64,000 bases of DNA from contig CANNEK010000001.1 of assembly GCA_947503625.1 (NCBI GenBank), positions 248,001-312,000 on the forward strand, written 5' to 3'. Within the stretch, counting starts at the first letter, position 1. Each line of letters begins with the position of its first letter. This DNA comes from an uncultured Kordiimonas sp. (GTDB lineage: Bacteria; Pseudomonadota; Alphaproteobacteria; Sphingomonadales; Kordiimonadaceae). The notes under the pieces were generated by a model, which made no database searches, was not told where the DNA came from, and worked only from the letters and a program-made list of their open reading frames with translations. This document shows, one piece after another, positions 1 through 7,367 of this stretch. The translations under genes and the position numbers were made by a program.

Positions 1-2
1 TG

Positions 3-689
3 GCTGGTGCGTTACTTGAAAATGTTAATACCCGGATCGCATTTGTTGACGATACGCTCGCGTCGTCAAACCTGAAGACTGATGATTTGCTGGAAAAAAT
101 GACACCCGAAACCGTTGCTGTTGGTGGGCCTTATATTCCGGAACTCGGCTTTGACGGTGTGTTTGATGAGTTTGACGGGATGACTTTTGTCTCACTGCAA
201 GAAAAAAGTCAGCGCCTTAAGATGGTCACAAATGCGCTCGATAGTTACCCCATTGGCAAACCAGCCGAGAAATTTTATCTGTCCAGTCGTTTTGGCAGAC
301 GGCGCGATCCTATCAAAAAAACCTGGGCCCACCATTCGGGTCTGGATTTGGCTGGATGGCCCGGCACTCCAATAACAGCGACAGCGCCCGGTAAAGTAGT
401 TTATTCGGGATGGTTTGGCCCGTATGGCAACATGGTCGAAATCGATCACGGTAATGGCTTCAGAACCCGATATGGGCATATGAAAAAACTAAGAGTTAAA
501 AAGAACGAAAACGTAATTTTGGGGCAACAACTGGGCGACATGGGCAAAACTGGCCGGGTAACAGGTACACATGTTCATTATGAAGTTTGGTTCGATGGCA
601 AACTCAAAGACCCTATGCCCTTCATGAAGGCAGCAAAAAATGTTCTCAAAATCCAGGGACGATATGAAGAAACCAATGAACAATCCTAA
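3..689 (+). CDS. M23 (LytM-type) metalloendopeptidase, 5'-truncated by the window edge
   Basis: This is the C-terminal part of a peptidoglycan endopeptidase of the M23 family. The frame is open from base 3 with no stop, so the TTG at 87 in the ORF track is not a credible start and the true start lies left of the window. The zinc-site motifs are present: HHSGLDL supplies the first His and Asp, and THVHYEVW supplies the HxH pair. M23 enzymes cleave peptide cross-links in the periplasm. The stop overlaps the next gene (bactofilin) by about 26 bases. In several alphaproteobacteria an M23 enzyme and a bactofilin are encoded together and cooperate in cell-shape control, so a morphogenetic role is inferred. 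The membrane anchor is not visible here. Confidence 0.9.
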   Translation, partial: AGALLENVNTRIAFVDDTLASSNLKTDDLLEKMTPETVAVGGPYIPELGFDGVFDEFDGMTFVSLQEKSQRLKMVTNALDSYPIGKPAEKFYLSSRFGRRRDPIKKTWAHHSGLDLAGWPGTPITATAPGKVVYSGWFGPYGNMVEIDHGNGFRTRYGHMKKLRVKKNENVILGQQLGDMGKTGRVTGTHVHYEVWFDGKLKDPMPFMKAAKNVLKIQGRYEETNEQS

Positions 690-1125
690 TCCTAACCCGC
701 GGTCAGGCGCATCGCCTACACCGTCAATTGTTGGCCCAGACGTCCAGATCGAAGGTAACGTGAAAACCGTTGGGGAGCTACAACTGGACGGCTCTATCAA
801 AGGAGACCTCGTATGCGGAAGCCTTGTGATGGGTGAAAGTGGCAAGGTTGATGGCACTATTGCCGCGGAAACAGTAACTGTGCGTGGCTCCGTAAAAGGC
901 GAAATTCGCGCGAAATCGGTACGGCTGGAAAAAAGCGCCGTCGTTGAAGGCGACGTATATCATGAGAGCCTTTCGGTCGAAGCCGGTGCCAAATTGACCG
1001 GCCGTTTTGCTCATACATCTGGAAAACCGGGTTCAGCGCCACAACAAACGGCGGAAACACCGTCTTTTGTTGAAGCAAAGAAAAACGCGGCAGAAACTGA
1101 TGCAAAGAAGACTGCAGCAGGATAA
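664..1125 (+). CDS. Bactofilin (polymer-forming cytoskeletal protein)
   Basis: This is a bactofilin, a protein that self-assembles into nucleotide-free filaments at the inner membrane and scaffolds wall-modifying enzymes. The central part (about residues 20-120) has the repetitive beta-helix pattern of the family, with short Val/Gly/Leu repeats such as GELQLDGSIKGDLVCG and VTVRGSVKGEI. It is flanked by a Pro/Ser-rich N-terminus and a Lys/Ala-rich C-terminal tail. I chose the ATG at 664, which has AGGGAC just upstream, over the track start at 640. The ORF overlaps the end of the M23 peptidase gene, implying translational coupling. A strong terminator follows. Confidence 0.9.
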   Translation: MKKPMNNPNPNPRSGASPTPSIVGPDVQIEGNVKTVGELQLDGSIKGDLVCGSLVMGESGKVDGTIAAETVTVRGSVKGEIRAKSVRLEKSAVVEGDVYHESLSVEAGAKLTGRFAHTSGKPGSAPQQTAETPSFVEAKKNAAETDAKKTAAG

Positions 1126-1143
1126 GCTCGCGCACCTGAGCAC

Positions 1144-1176
1144 AAAAAAGGGCGCATCGTAATGCGCCCTTTTTTT
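1144..1176. terminator. Bidirectional Rho-independent terminator
   Basis: An 8-bp perfect stem, GGGCGCAT/ATGCGCCC, with a 4-base loop is flanked by an A run on the left and seven T on the right. It lies between the convergent bactofilin and ClpP-like genes and can serve both. Confidence 0.9.
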
Positions 1177-1197
1177 ATTGAATGGCTTGATGTCGAT

Positions 1198-1785
1198 TTA
1201 ACTCAACTCACTTTCGGCCGAGATGATTTTATTGACAATTCCGTACTCTTTGGCCTGTTCACAGTTCAGCCAAAAATCCCGGTCCATATCTGTTTCCAGC
1301 TTTTTAAGTGGTACGCCTGTCGCATCGGCAAAAATCTTATTGAGCCTTGAGCGCATCTTCACGATTTCCTGTGCAGCAATATCAATATTGGTTGCATCGC
1401 CCCGAACCCCGCCACTCGGTTGATGTAGTAAAAAGCGTGTATTGGGAAGCGCATACCTGTTTTTCTTGCTGGCGGCCACATAGATAAGCGCACCCGCACT
1501 TGCCACCCAGCCAGTGCCAAGAACACGTACTTCGGGTTTGATAAATTTTATTGTGTCGTGGATCATGTCTCCAGATTCCACGTGACCACCCGGCGAAGAT
1601 ATAATCACTGTAATCGGATCATCCGACACATGTGCCATTGCCATAAGACGCGCACATGTTTCCCGGGCAATCTCCTGATTGATTTCACCGGTAATGAATA
1701 TCTTTCGGGCATCAAATAGCAGCTTTTGAATATGCTCGCTGCCGGCCTTTACTTTGTCTTCACTATCGTTTTCATCTTTGTACAT
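1198..1785 (-). CDS. ClpP-family ATP-dependent protease proteolytic subunit (clpP paralogue)
   Basis: This is a ClpP-type serine protease subunit of 195 aa, close to the usual length. The catalytic triad is intact: Ser96 in GWVASAGAL, His121 in RFLLHQPSGG and Asp170 in MDRDFWL, the last aligned to the E. coli ClpP aspartate. ClpP forms a tetradecameric barrel fed by ClpX or ClpA. No clpX, clpA or tig is nearby, so this is probably a second, non-clpPX-locus copy. The start ATG has a good ribosome site (GAGGA, 6-base spacer). It lies 23 bp downstream of prfB on the same strand, at the end of the amidase-mrcA-prfB run, so co-transcription is likely. Its substrate and partner are unknown. Confidence 0.88.
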   Translation of the reverse strand: MYKDENDSEDKVKAGSEHIQKLLFDARKIFITGEINQEIARETCARLMAMAHVSDDPITVIISSPGGHVESGDMIHDTIKFIKPEVRVLGTGWVASAGALIYVAASKKNRYALPNTRFLLHQPSGGVRGDATNIDIAAQEIVKMRSRLNKIFADATGVPLKKLETDMDRDFWLNCEQAKEYGIVNKIISAESELS

Positions 1786-1808
1786 TACTGTTCCTCTGTG
1801 GAATGAAA

Positions 1809-2937
1809 TTAATCAATATCGGACACATCGGCGCTCCCGCCATGCACCCGTGCGGCCAGCGCCGCGGCCATGAAGGGGTCCAGATCACCATCCAGGACTT
1901 TGTCCGGCTGCCCTGATTCTTCGCCCGTTCGCAGGTCTTTAACCATTTGATAGGGCTGCATCACATACGAGCGAATCTGGTGACCCCACCCAATTTCAGT
2001 TTTCTGAGCGTTAACGGCATTCGCTTCTTCTTCCCGGCGCCGAAGCTCTTCCTCATACAGGCGAGCCTTCAGCATGCTCATCGCTTCCGCCCTGTTCTTG
2101 TGTTGAGATCGCTGGTTTTGGCACTGCACAACAATACCTGAAGGCTGGTGCGTAATACGAATTGCACTGTCTGTGGTATTTACGTGCTGACCACCAGCGC
2201 CCGATGCCCGGTAGGTATCGACCTTGAGGTCCGCGTCGTTGATCTCAATATCAATCGAGTCGTCAATGACCGGATACACCCACACAGAGGCAAAGCTCGT
2301 GTGCCTGCGCGCGTTGCTATCATAAGGGGATATGCGTACCAAACGATGAACGCCAGACTCGGTTTTCATCCATCCATAAGCGTCTTCACCCTTCACAAGC
2401 AACGTTGCAGACTTAATCCCGGCCTCCTCGCCCGGCATATACTGGACCGTTTCGACTTTAAACCCTCGCTGCTCGGCCCATCGGGCGTACATCCGCAGCA
2501 GCATATTGGCCCAGTCCTGGCTCTCAGTGCCGCCGGCCCCTGAATGAATTTCTATATAGGTGTCGTTACCATCGGCCTCTCCGGACAGGAGAGCCTGTAA
2601 TTCGGCTTTCTTCGCAGCGGTCGCCAATGTGGATAACTGCTCGACCGCTTCGTTCTCCATATCGCTGTCGCCATCCAATTCAGCCAGCTCCAGGATTTCA
2701 AGCGTGTCGCTCAGGTCGGTCTCTATGGTACTCACAGCCTTTATCGCATCATCAAGCTTGGTGCGTTCACGCATCAACTTCTGAGCGTTTGCCGGATCAC
2801 TCCAGAGATCAGGGTCTTCTGCAAGCGCGTTCAGCTCCTCAAGTCGCAATAGTGCCTGATCCCAGTCAAAGATGCCTCCTCAGCAGTGCCATTGACTGCT
2901 GGAGTTGGTCGACGGTTGCCTGAGCTTCCGCGCGCAT
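1809..2937 (-). CDS. prfB: Peptide chain release factor 2 (programmed +1 frameshift)
   Basis: RF2 terminates translation at UGA and UAA. The gene is in two frames. The first 23 codons start at an ATG at 2937 ([12 protein letters not shown]) and end at an in-frame TGA at 2868-2866. A +1 shift then joins [13 protein letters not shown] and the rest, giving 375 aa, near the family norm. The GGQ catalytic motif is present ([11 protein letters not shown]). The codon-recognition tripeptide is SPY ([12 protein letters not shown]) instead of the SPF of E. coli. The ORF track splits the gene into two ORFs and starts the main one at an internal TTG. It lies 52 bp downstream of mrcA. Autoregulation through the frameshift is the established mechanism for this family. 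Confidence 0.95.
2865..2880 (-). other. prfB programmed +1 frameshift site
   Basis: On the minus strand the order is AGGAGG, CAT, then CTT TGA C. This is an internal Shine-Dalgarno-like hexamer three bases before the slippery CTT and a UGA stop, the same spacing as in the well-studied E. coli prfB site. Slow decoding of the UGA by RF2 permits a shift from CTT into TTT, continuing with GAC. Confidence 0.95.
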
Positions 2938-2989
2938 ACGCAAATTCCCTTTCACATCGCATTGCCAAAACCCGCGATCCAAAACAGGA

Positions 2990-5515
2990 TCAGTAGATTC
3001 CACCAGTGCCTTTTCGAATTGAACTTTTGGTTTTACCGATTGGGAGCGAGCCGTCAAGCACTGCGAGTTGACCTGCACGAGGTTCCGTACCTGGTTTGAA
3101 GGCTTCGAGAATTACGCGCACGTCGCCAGGACCAGCAGGTGCGCCGGTTTCAGCGTTGACACGCACAAGGCGAATGCCGGTCGGTGTTCGGAAAGGAACA
3201 CCAGGTTGTCCTCTGAGTGCATCCTTCATGAAGTCTCGAAATACCGGCACTGCAACGCTTGAACCCTCTTCGTTCAGCCCAAGAGAGCGAGGTCGGTCAA
3301 AACCCGTGAATACACCAACCACCAAATCCGGCGAAAAGCCCACAAACCAAGCGTCGTTGCCATCATTTGTGGTGCCGGTTTTTCCCGCAAGCGGCTTGCC
3401 CAGAACCCGAATCTTGCGCCCCGTACCGTTTTCCACGACTCCCTGCATCATGGAGACCAGCTGGTACGCAGTTAACGGGTCAAGCATTTGCTCCCTGTCA
3501 TCAGGGATCGGTGGCTCATCGATGTTGAGAGCCCAATCAAGTTCACACGCTTCACAAACGCGTTCATCGTGCTGATAAATGGTGCGCCCGCGTCGATCCT
3601 GAATACGATCAATAAGTGCCGGTTTAATCTTGCGGCCACCATTGACGATCATGCCATATGCCGCCGTCAGCTTGAGCAATGAGACTTCGCCTGCCCCAAG
3701 GCTCGCGGCGAGCGTAGGTTCCATGTTTTCATGGAGCTCGAAGCGTTTGGCATAATCCATAACCGTACCCATACCCAGATGCTGCGCGAGGCGAACGGTC
3801 ATCAAATTACGAGACTTTTCAATACCCAAGCGAAGGGTACTGGGGCCGTAGAACTTATCACTACTGTTTTTCGGTTTCCATTTACCCAGCCCCTGCCCCT
3901 GATCAATCACGAAAGGTGCGTCAAGTACAAGGCTGGATGGTGTGAAGTCGCGGTCAAGTCCGGCTGCATACACAAACGGTTTAAAAGCGGAGCCTGGCTG
4001 CCGCTTGGCCTGTGTTGCGCGGTTGTATTCGCTTGAGCTAAAATCATAGCCGCCTGCCATAGCCAACGTTCGGCCAGTATGGGGATCCATTGCAACCAAA
4101 GCGCCCTGAATTTCGGGGATTTGACGCAAGCCAAACACCGGGAACCCTGTGATTTCCCTGCCGTCGATGTCATAAAAATCAGGTAGCGTTACACTTTCTG
4201 CGTCGGATACCTTTTCCACCGCAACAACATCGCCCATCGCCAGCACTTCACCAACGTCCTTCACTTTTGGACCAAGGCGCTCACCGCTCCTCCAGGCACG
4301 TGCCCACTCCACCTCTGCAAATGGAACAAAGCCATACTCACCGGTTTTCAGGCCAACCACTGCCCCTTCGGCGCGCACTTCATGCACAACCGCGTGAAGC
4401 CATGAGGGAACACCAAGCGGTGTCTTTACTGCCGCTAACCTTTGTTGCCAAACGTCATCAACATCGAGGCGGCCAATGGGCCCACGCCACCCATGGCGGC
4501 GATCATAGGCAATAAGGCCTTCACGCAGGGTGCGCTCGGCTATCGCCTGCAAACGGGGTTCAAGAGACGTTCTTACCGAAAGCCCGCCCTCGTAAAGGAT
4601 TTTCGTTCCATACATGCTGCCGACCTGGCGGCGCACCTCTTCTGCGAAATAACCTGCTTCAAACCGGGCGTCACCCCCGCGAGCCCGCAGCACGATCTGC
4701 CGTTTCGATGCTTCATTATATGTGTTTTGGTCGATATAACCGAGCACAAGCATTCTGGACAGCACCCAATTCCTGCGCCCTATAGCCCGTTCCCGGTTCC
4801 GGACCGGATGATAGTTGTTGGGGGCTTTCGGCAAAGCTGCCAGATAAGCCATTTCGTCGACCGTCAGCTCATTAAGCGACTTGTTAAAATAGTTGAGTGC
4901 CGCCGCTGCAACGCCGTATGAGCGGTTTCCGAAGTAAATCTCGTTCAGGTAAAGTTCAAGGATACGATCTTTCGAAAACGCTCTTTCGATCCTTAGTGTA
5001 AGGATCATTTCCTTAATCTTACGGTCGAGCTTCTGGTCGAGTGTTAGCAGGAAGTTTCTGGCCGTTTGCTGGGTTATTGTCGAACCGCCCTGCAGAGGCC
5101 TGCCCTGAATGACGTTCAAGACATTTCGTATATTACCGCGCACCATACCCATATAATCAAGGCCCGAATGCTCGTAAAAATTTTTATCCTCAGCCGATAA
5201 AAAAGCCTGAATCAGCTCTTCAGGAATTGCCTCTATTGGCACAAACAGTCTTTGTTCTTTGGCGAACTCGGTCAAAAGACTGCCGTCACCAGCATGAATT
5301 CTAGTAACAACAGAAGGCTCGTAATTTGCCAGCTGGCGGTAGTCTGGCAAATCCCTGCCATAATGAATGATCGCCCACAAAACGAGCGCCACCACCGAGA
5401 TGGCCCCGACAGCACCGGAAATCAGCGCAAACTTCACAAGCCGACGCCACAAAGGTCTCTTCACCTTTGTTGGTCCCGGGTCCGCTACATTTTCCATTTC
5501 CGTATCGCTATTCAT
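2990..5515 (-). CDS. mrcA: Penicillin-binding protein 1A (bifunctional glycosyltransferase/transpeptidase)
   Basis: This class A PBP polymerises glycan strands and cross-links peptides in the periplasm. It has 841 aa. A cytoplasmic basic tail is followed by a membrane anchor at about residues 26-52. The GT51 domain has catalytic Glu109 in SAEDKNFYEHSGLD and the motif QGGSTITQQ, followed by an OB-like region and then the transpeptidase. The transpeptidase motifs are SAFK (Ser509), SRN (568-570) and KTGTT (712-716). All motifs are intact, so both activities are expected. It sits 82 bp downstream of the amidase gene, which suggests a wall-synthesis operon. The start could also be the second Met at residue 7, since no strong ribosome site precedes either. 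Confidence 0.95.
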   Translation of the reverse strand: MNSDTEMENVADPGPTKVKRPLWRRLVKFALISGAVGAISVVALVLWAIIHYGRDLPDYRQLANYEPSVVTRIHAGDGSLLTEFAKEQRLFVPIEAIPEELIQAFLSAEDKNFYEHSGLDYMGMVRGNIRNVLNVIQGRPLQGGSTITQQTARNFLLTLDQKLDRKIKEMILTLRIERAFSKDRILELYLNEIYFGNRSYGVAAAALNYFNKSLNELTVDEMAYLAALPKAPNNYHPVRNRERAIGRRNWVLSRMLVLGYIDQNTYNEASKRQIVLRARGGDARFEAGYFAEEVRRQVGSMYGTKILYEGGLSVRTSLEPRLQAIAERTLREGLIAYDRRHGWRGPIGRLDVDDVWQQRLAAVKTPLGVPSWLHAVVHEVRAEGAVVGLKTGEYGFVPFAEVEWARAWRSGERLGPKVKDVGEVLAMGDVVAVEKVSDAESVTLPDFYDIDGREITGFPVFGLRQIPEIQGALVAMDPHTGRTLAMAGGYDFSSSEYNRATQAKRQPGSAFKPFVYAAGLDRDFTPSSLVLDAPFVIDQGQGLGKWKPKNSSDKFYGPSTLRLGIEKSRNLMTVRLAQHLGMGTVMDYAKRFELHENMEPTLAASLGAGEVSLLKLTAAYGMIVNGGRKIKPALIDRIQDRRGRTIYQHDERVCEACELDWALNIDEPPIPDDREQMLDPLTAYQLVSMMQGVVENGTGRKIRVLGKPLAGKTGTTNDGNDAWFVGFSPDLVVGVFTGFDRPRSLGLNEEGSSVAVPVFRDFMKDALRGQPGVPFRTPTGIRLVRVNAETGAPAGPGDVRVILEAFKPGTEPRAGQLAVLDGSLPIGKTKSSIRKGTGGIY

Positions 5516-5597
5516 CTGTCAGTTGATCTTGCCAATTTCATGCGCACGCTTCTGCCCTATTTTGACATGGCAATCAATTGTGACGTTGATAAGGCAA

Positions 5598-6830
5598 TCA
5601 GCGACTTTGAGCTACAATTGAGGAGAAGTATCTGTCAATAGCCCTGCGTGCGGATTGAGCGATCAGTTTCTGGCCTTTTGAGCTGTTTAGAAACTTTGCG
5701 CTTGCTCTGTTGGTGAGATACCCGGCCTCAAGCAACACTGACGGAACATCCGGCGCTTTCAAAACACCCAAATTGGCATAACGATGCGCGCGCTCAAGCA
5801 TCGGAACGTTACCCCGCATCTCTGACACGAGAATTTCGGCAAACTGCGCGGAATAATTCATGGTCTCCCGCTGGGCCAGCTCGATCAATATCCCCGACAC
5901 ATCATCTTCAACAACCTCGAGGTTTACACCTGCTATCAGGTCAGATTTGTTTTCCCGAGCTGCCAACCGCGCCGCCTCCTTGTCGGATGCAGTTTCAGAT
6001 AGATTATAAACGCTGCCACCCCGTATTCTGGAATTCTTGATCGAATCTGCGTGAATACTGATAAACAGATCTGCATTATAACGTCGCGCAATTCTAAAGC
6101 GTTCACGGACTTTGTGAAAAATATCGCGGTCGCGGGTCATATAAACTTCGTAGCGGCCGGTTTTGTTAAGTTCGTCTCGTATCGCGCGCGCAATTTTAAG
6201 TGTGATTACTTTCTCATGAACACCGATGACACCCAGGTTGCCTGGGTCGATACCGCCGTGTCCCGGATCCAAAACAATAATGTGTTTTCCATCCCGGCGC
6301 CTTGAATTGGATACTTCCGGTGTTGCCTGGGTTTTCGCTGCATATCGCGAGCGCTGGCTTTTCGATGCATTAACTGCCGCAAGAAATTCGGTACGGCTCG
6401 AGGGTTTTATGTCAACGACATAGCGTTTACTGCGGCCGGATGTTGCTGGCAGCGTAAAAGCGTTCGAAACAACTGCCGGACGTTTGAGATCAAGGACAAT
6501 TCGATACGTGCCTTCACTAAACAAGCCGTGTCGATAGCCTTCAACAAGGCCGAGCGACTTGACACTATCGCCACCCTTCCAACTCACGTCTGGTAAATCG
6601 ATAACGATACGATACGGGTCCGCCAGCAAGAATATGGCTGGTTTGCTGTCGCCCGCAAGGTCGATAACAAACCGTGTTGTGTCACCATTTTCGCCAAAAC
6701 GAACACCAGAAACATCAGCAGCATGTGTGACACGAACAGGCAATACCATTAAAAACAGGATAGACACCAAACCCAAACGGGCGAACATCCTCAAAACAAA
6801 CGATTCTTTCAGCATCAAAAAGTTCTTCAC
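5598..6830 (-). CDS. N-acetylmuramoyl-L-alanine amidase (AmiC type, AMIN + Amidase_3)
   Basis: This is a periplasmic zinc amidase that removes stem peptides from glycan and helps split daughter cells. The order is a signal peptide (hydrophobic at about 18-35), an AMIN domain at about 38-125, a basic linker, then Amidase_3. Zinc ligands are His191 in DPGHGG, Glu206 in VHEK and His260 in SIHAD; the catalytic Glu is 368 in VLLEAGYLTN. The track start is a GTG; the internal ATGs at residues 6 and 15 are alternatives because no start has an ideal ribosome site. It heads the minus-strand run amidase-mrcA-prfB-clpP-like and is divergent from rne, an order I recall from other alphaproteobacteria. Confidence 0.93.
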   Translation of the reverse strand: MKNFLMLKESFVLRMFARLGLVSILFLMVLPVRVTHAADVSGVRFGENGDTTRFVIDLAGDSKPAIFLLADPYRIVIDLPDVSWKGGDSVKSLGLVEGYRHGLFSEGTYRIVLDLKRPAVVSNAFTLPATSGRSKRYVVDIKPSSRTEFLAAVNASKSQRSRYAAKTQATPEVSNSRRRDGKHIIVLDPGHGGIDPGNLGVIGVHEKVITLKIARAIRDELNKTGRYEVYMTRDRDIFHKVRERFRIARRYNADLFISIHADSIKNSRIRGGSVYNLSETASDKEAARLAARENKSDLIAGVNLEVVEDDVSGILIELAQRETMNYSAQFAEILVSEMRGNVPMLERAHRYANLGVLKAPDVPSVLLEAGYLTNRASAKFLNSSKGQKLIAQSARRAIDRYFSSIVAQSR

Positions 6831-7367
6831 GTAAGTTGGGCCCGCCCGGCGGAGAGGCGATGCTATTGTTGCAAATTCGCATAAAAATACTAGATGCAGG
6901 ATGAATCGATCTCAAGAGAAACTGTTATCTTATTTCAAAAACGTGTCAGCAAATGCAAGTGGTTACCGCTCTTTCCGGCAAACCAGCGATCAAAAAATTA
7001 TTCGTTTGTATTGCAGGCAATAGTTCACTATCTTGGATATGCGAGTTTACCGACTTGCCGCCTGATTTGCGGCGGGTCACGGTTTTCCCAAGAACGGAAA
7101 GGCAGACGACACCCAATTGATGTCGCACCTGACCCGGAAAACCCAAAAAGGATAAGAACAGGCAATGGCCAACAGGCTTTGCGTATTTGCAGTAATACTC
7201 ATGAACCGTCTGAGCTTTTTCGGGCGGACGCAATGGTTTGTGCTCCATTCTTTTTCTGCGCTTATCTACTCCAACCTAAATTCATCATTTATAAAACCGG
7301 TTTTCGCCAGCGCCCCCCTCTTTCGAGGGAGTGAGACAACGCGGCGAACCGTTCGGAGTACTATTTT
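6831..7367. other. 537-bp divergent intergenic region between the amidase and rne
   Basis: No convincing gene is seen. The ORFs in the track (for example 6894..7334) lack a ribosome site and family-like composition. The region must hold divergent promoters and the rne 5' leader. A small CCGC/GCGG hairpin lies near 7060-7075. A long rne leader is consistent with the RNase E autoregulation known in other bacteria, but I cannot define an element. Confidence 0.5.

Noticed and set aside
6894-7334. 146-aa plus-strand ORF in the rne leader region
   Set aside because: No ribosome site, no recognisable domain and odd composition. Treated as leader sequence of rne.
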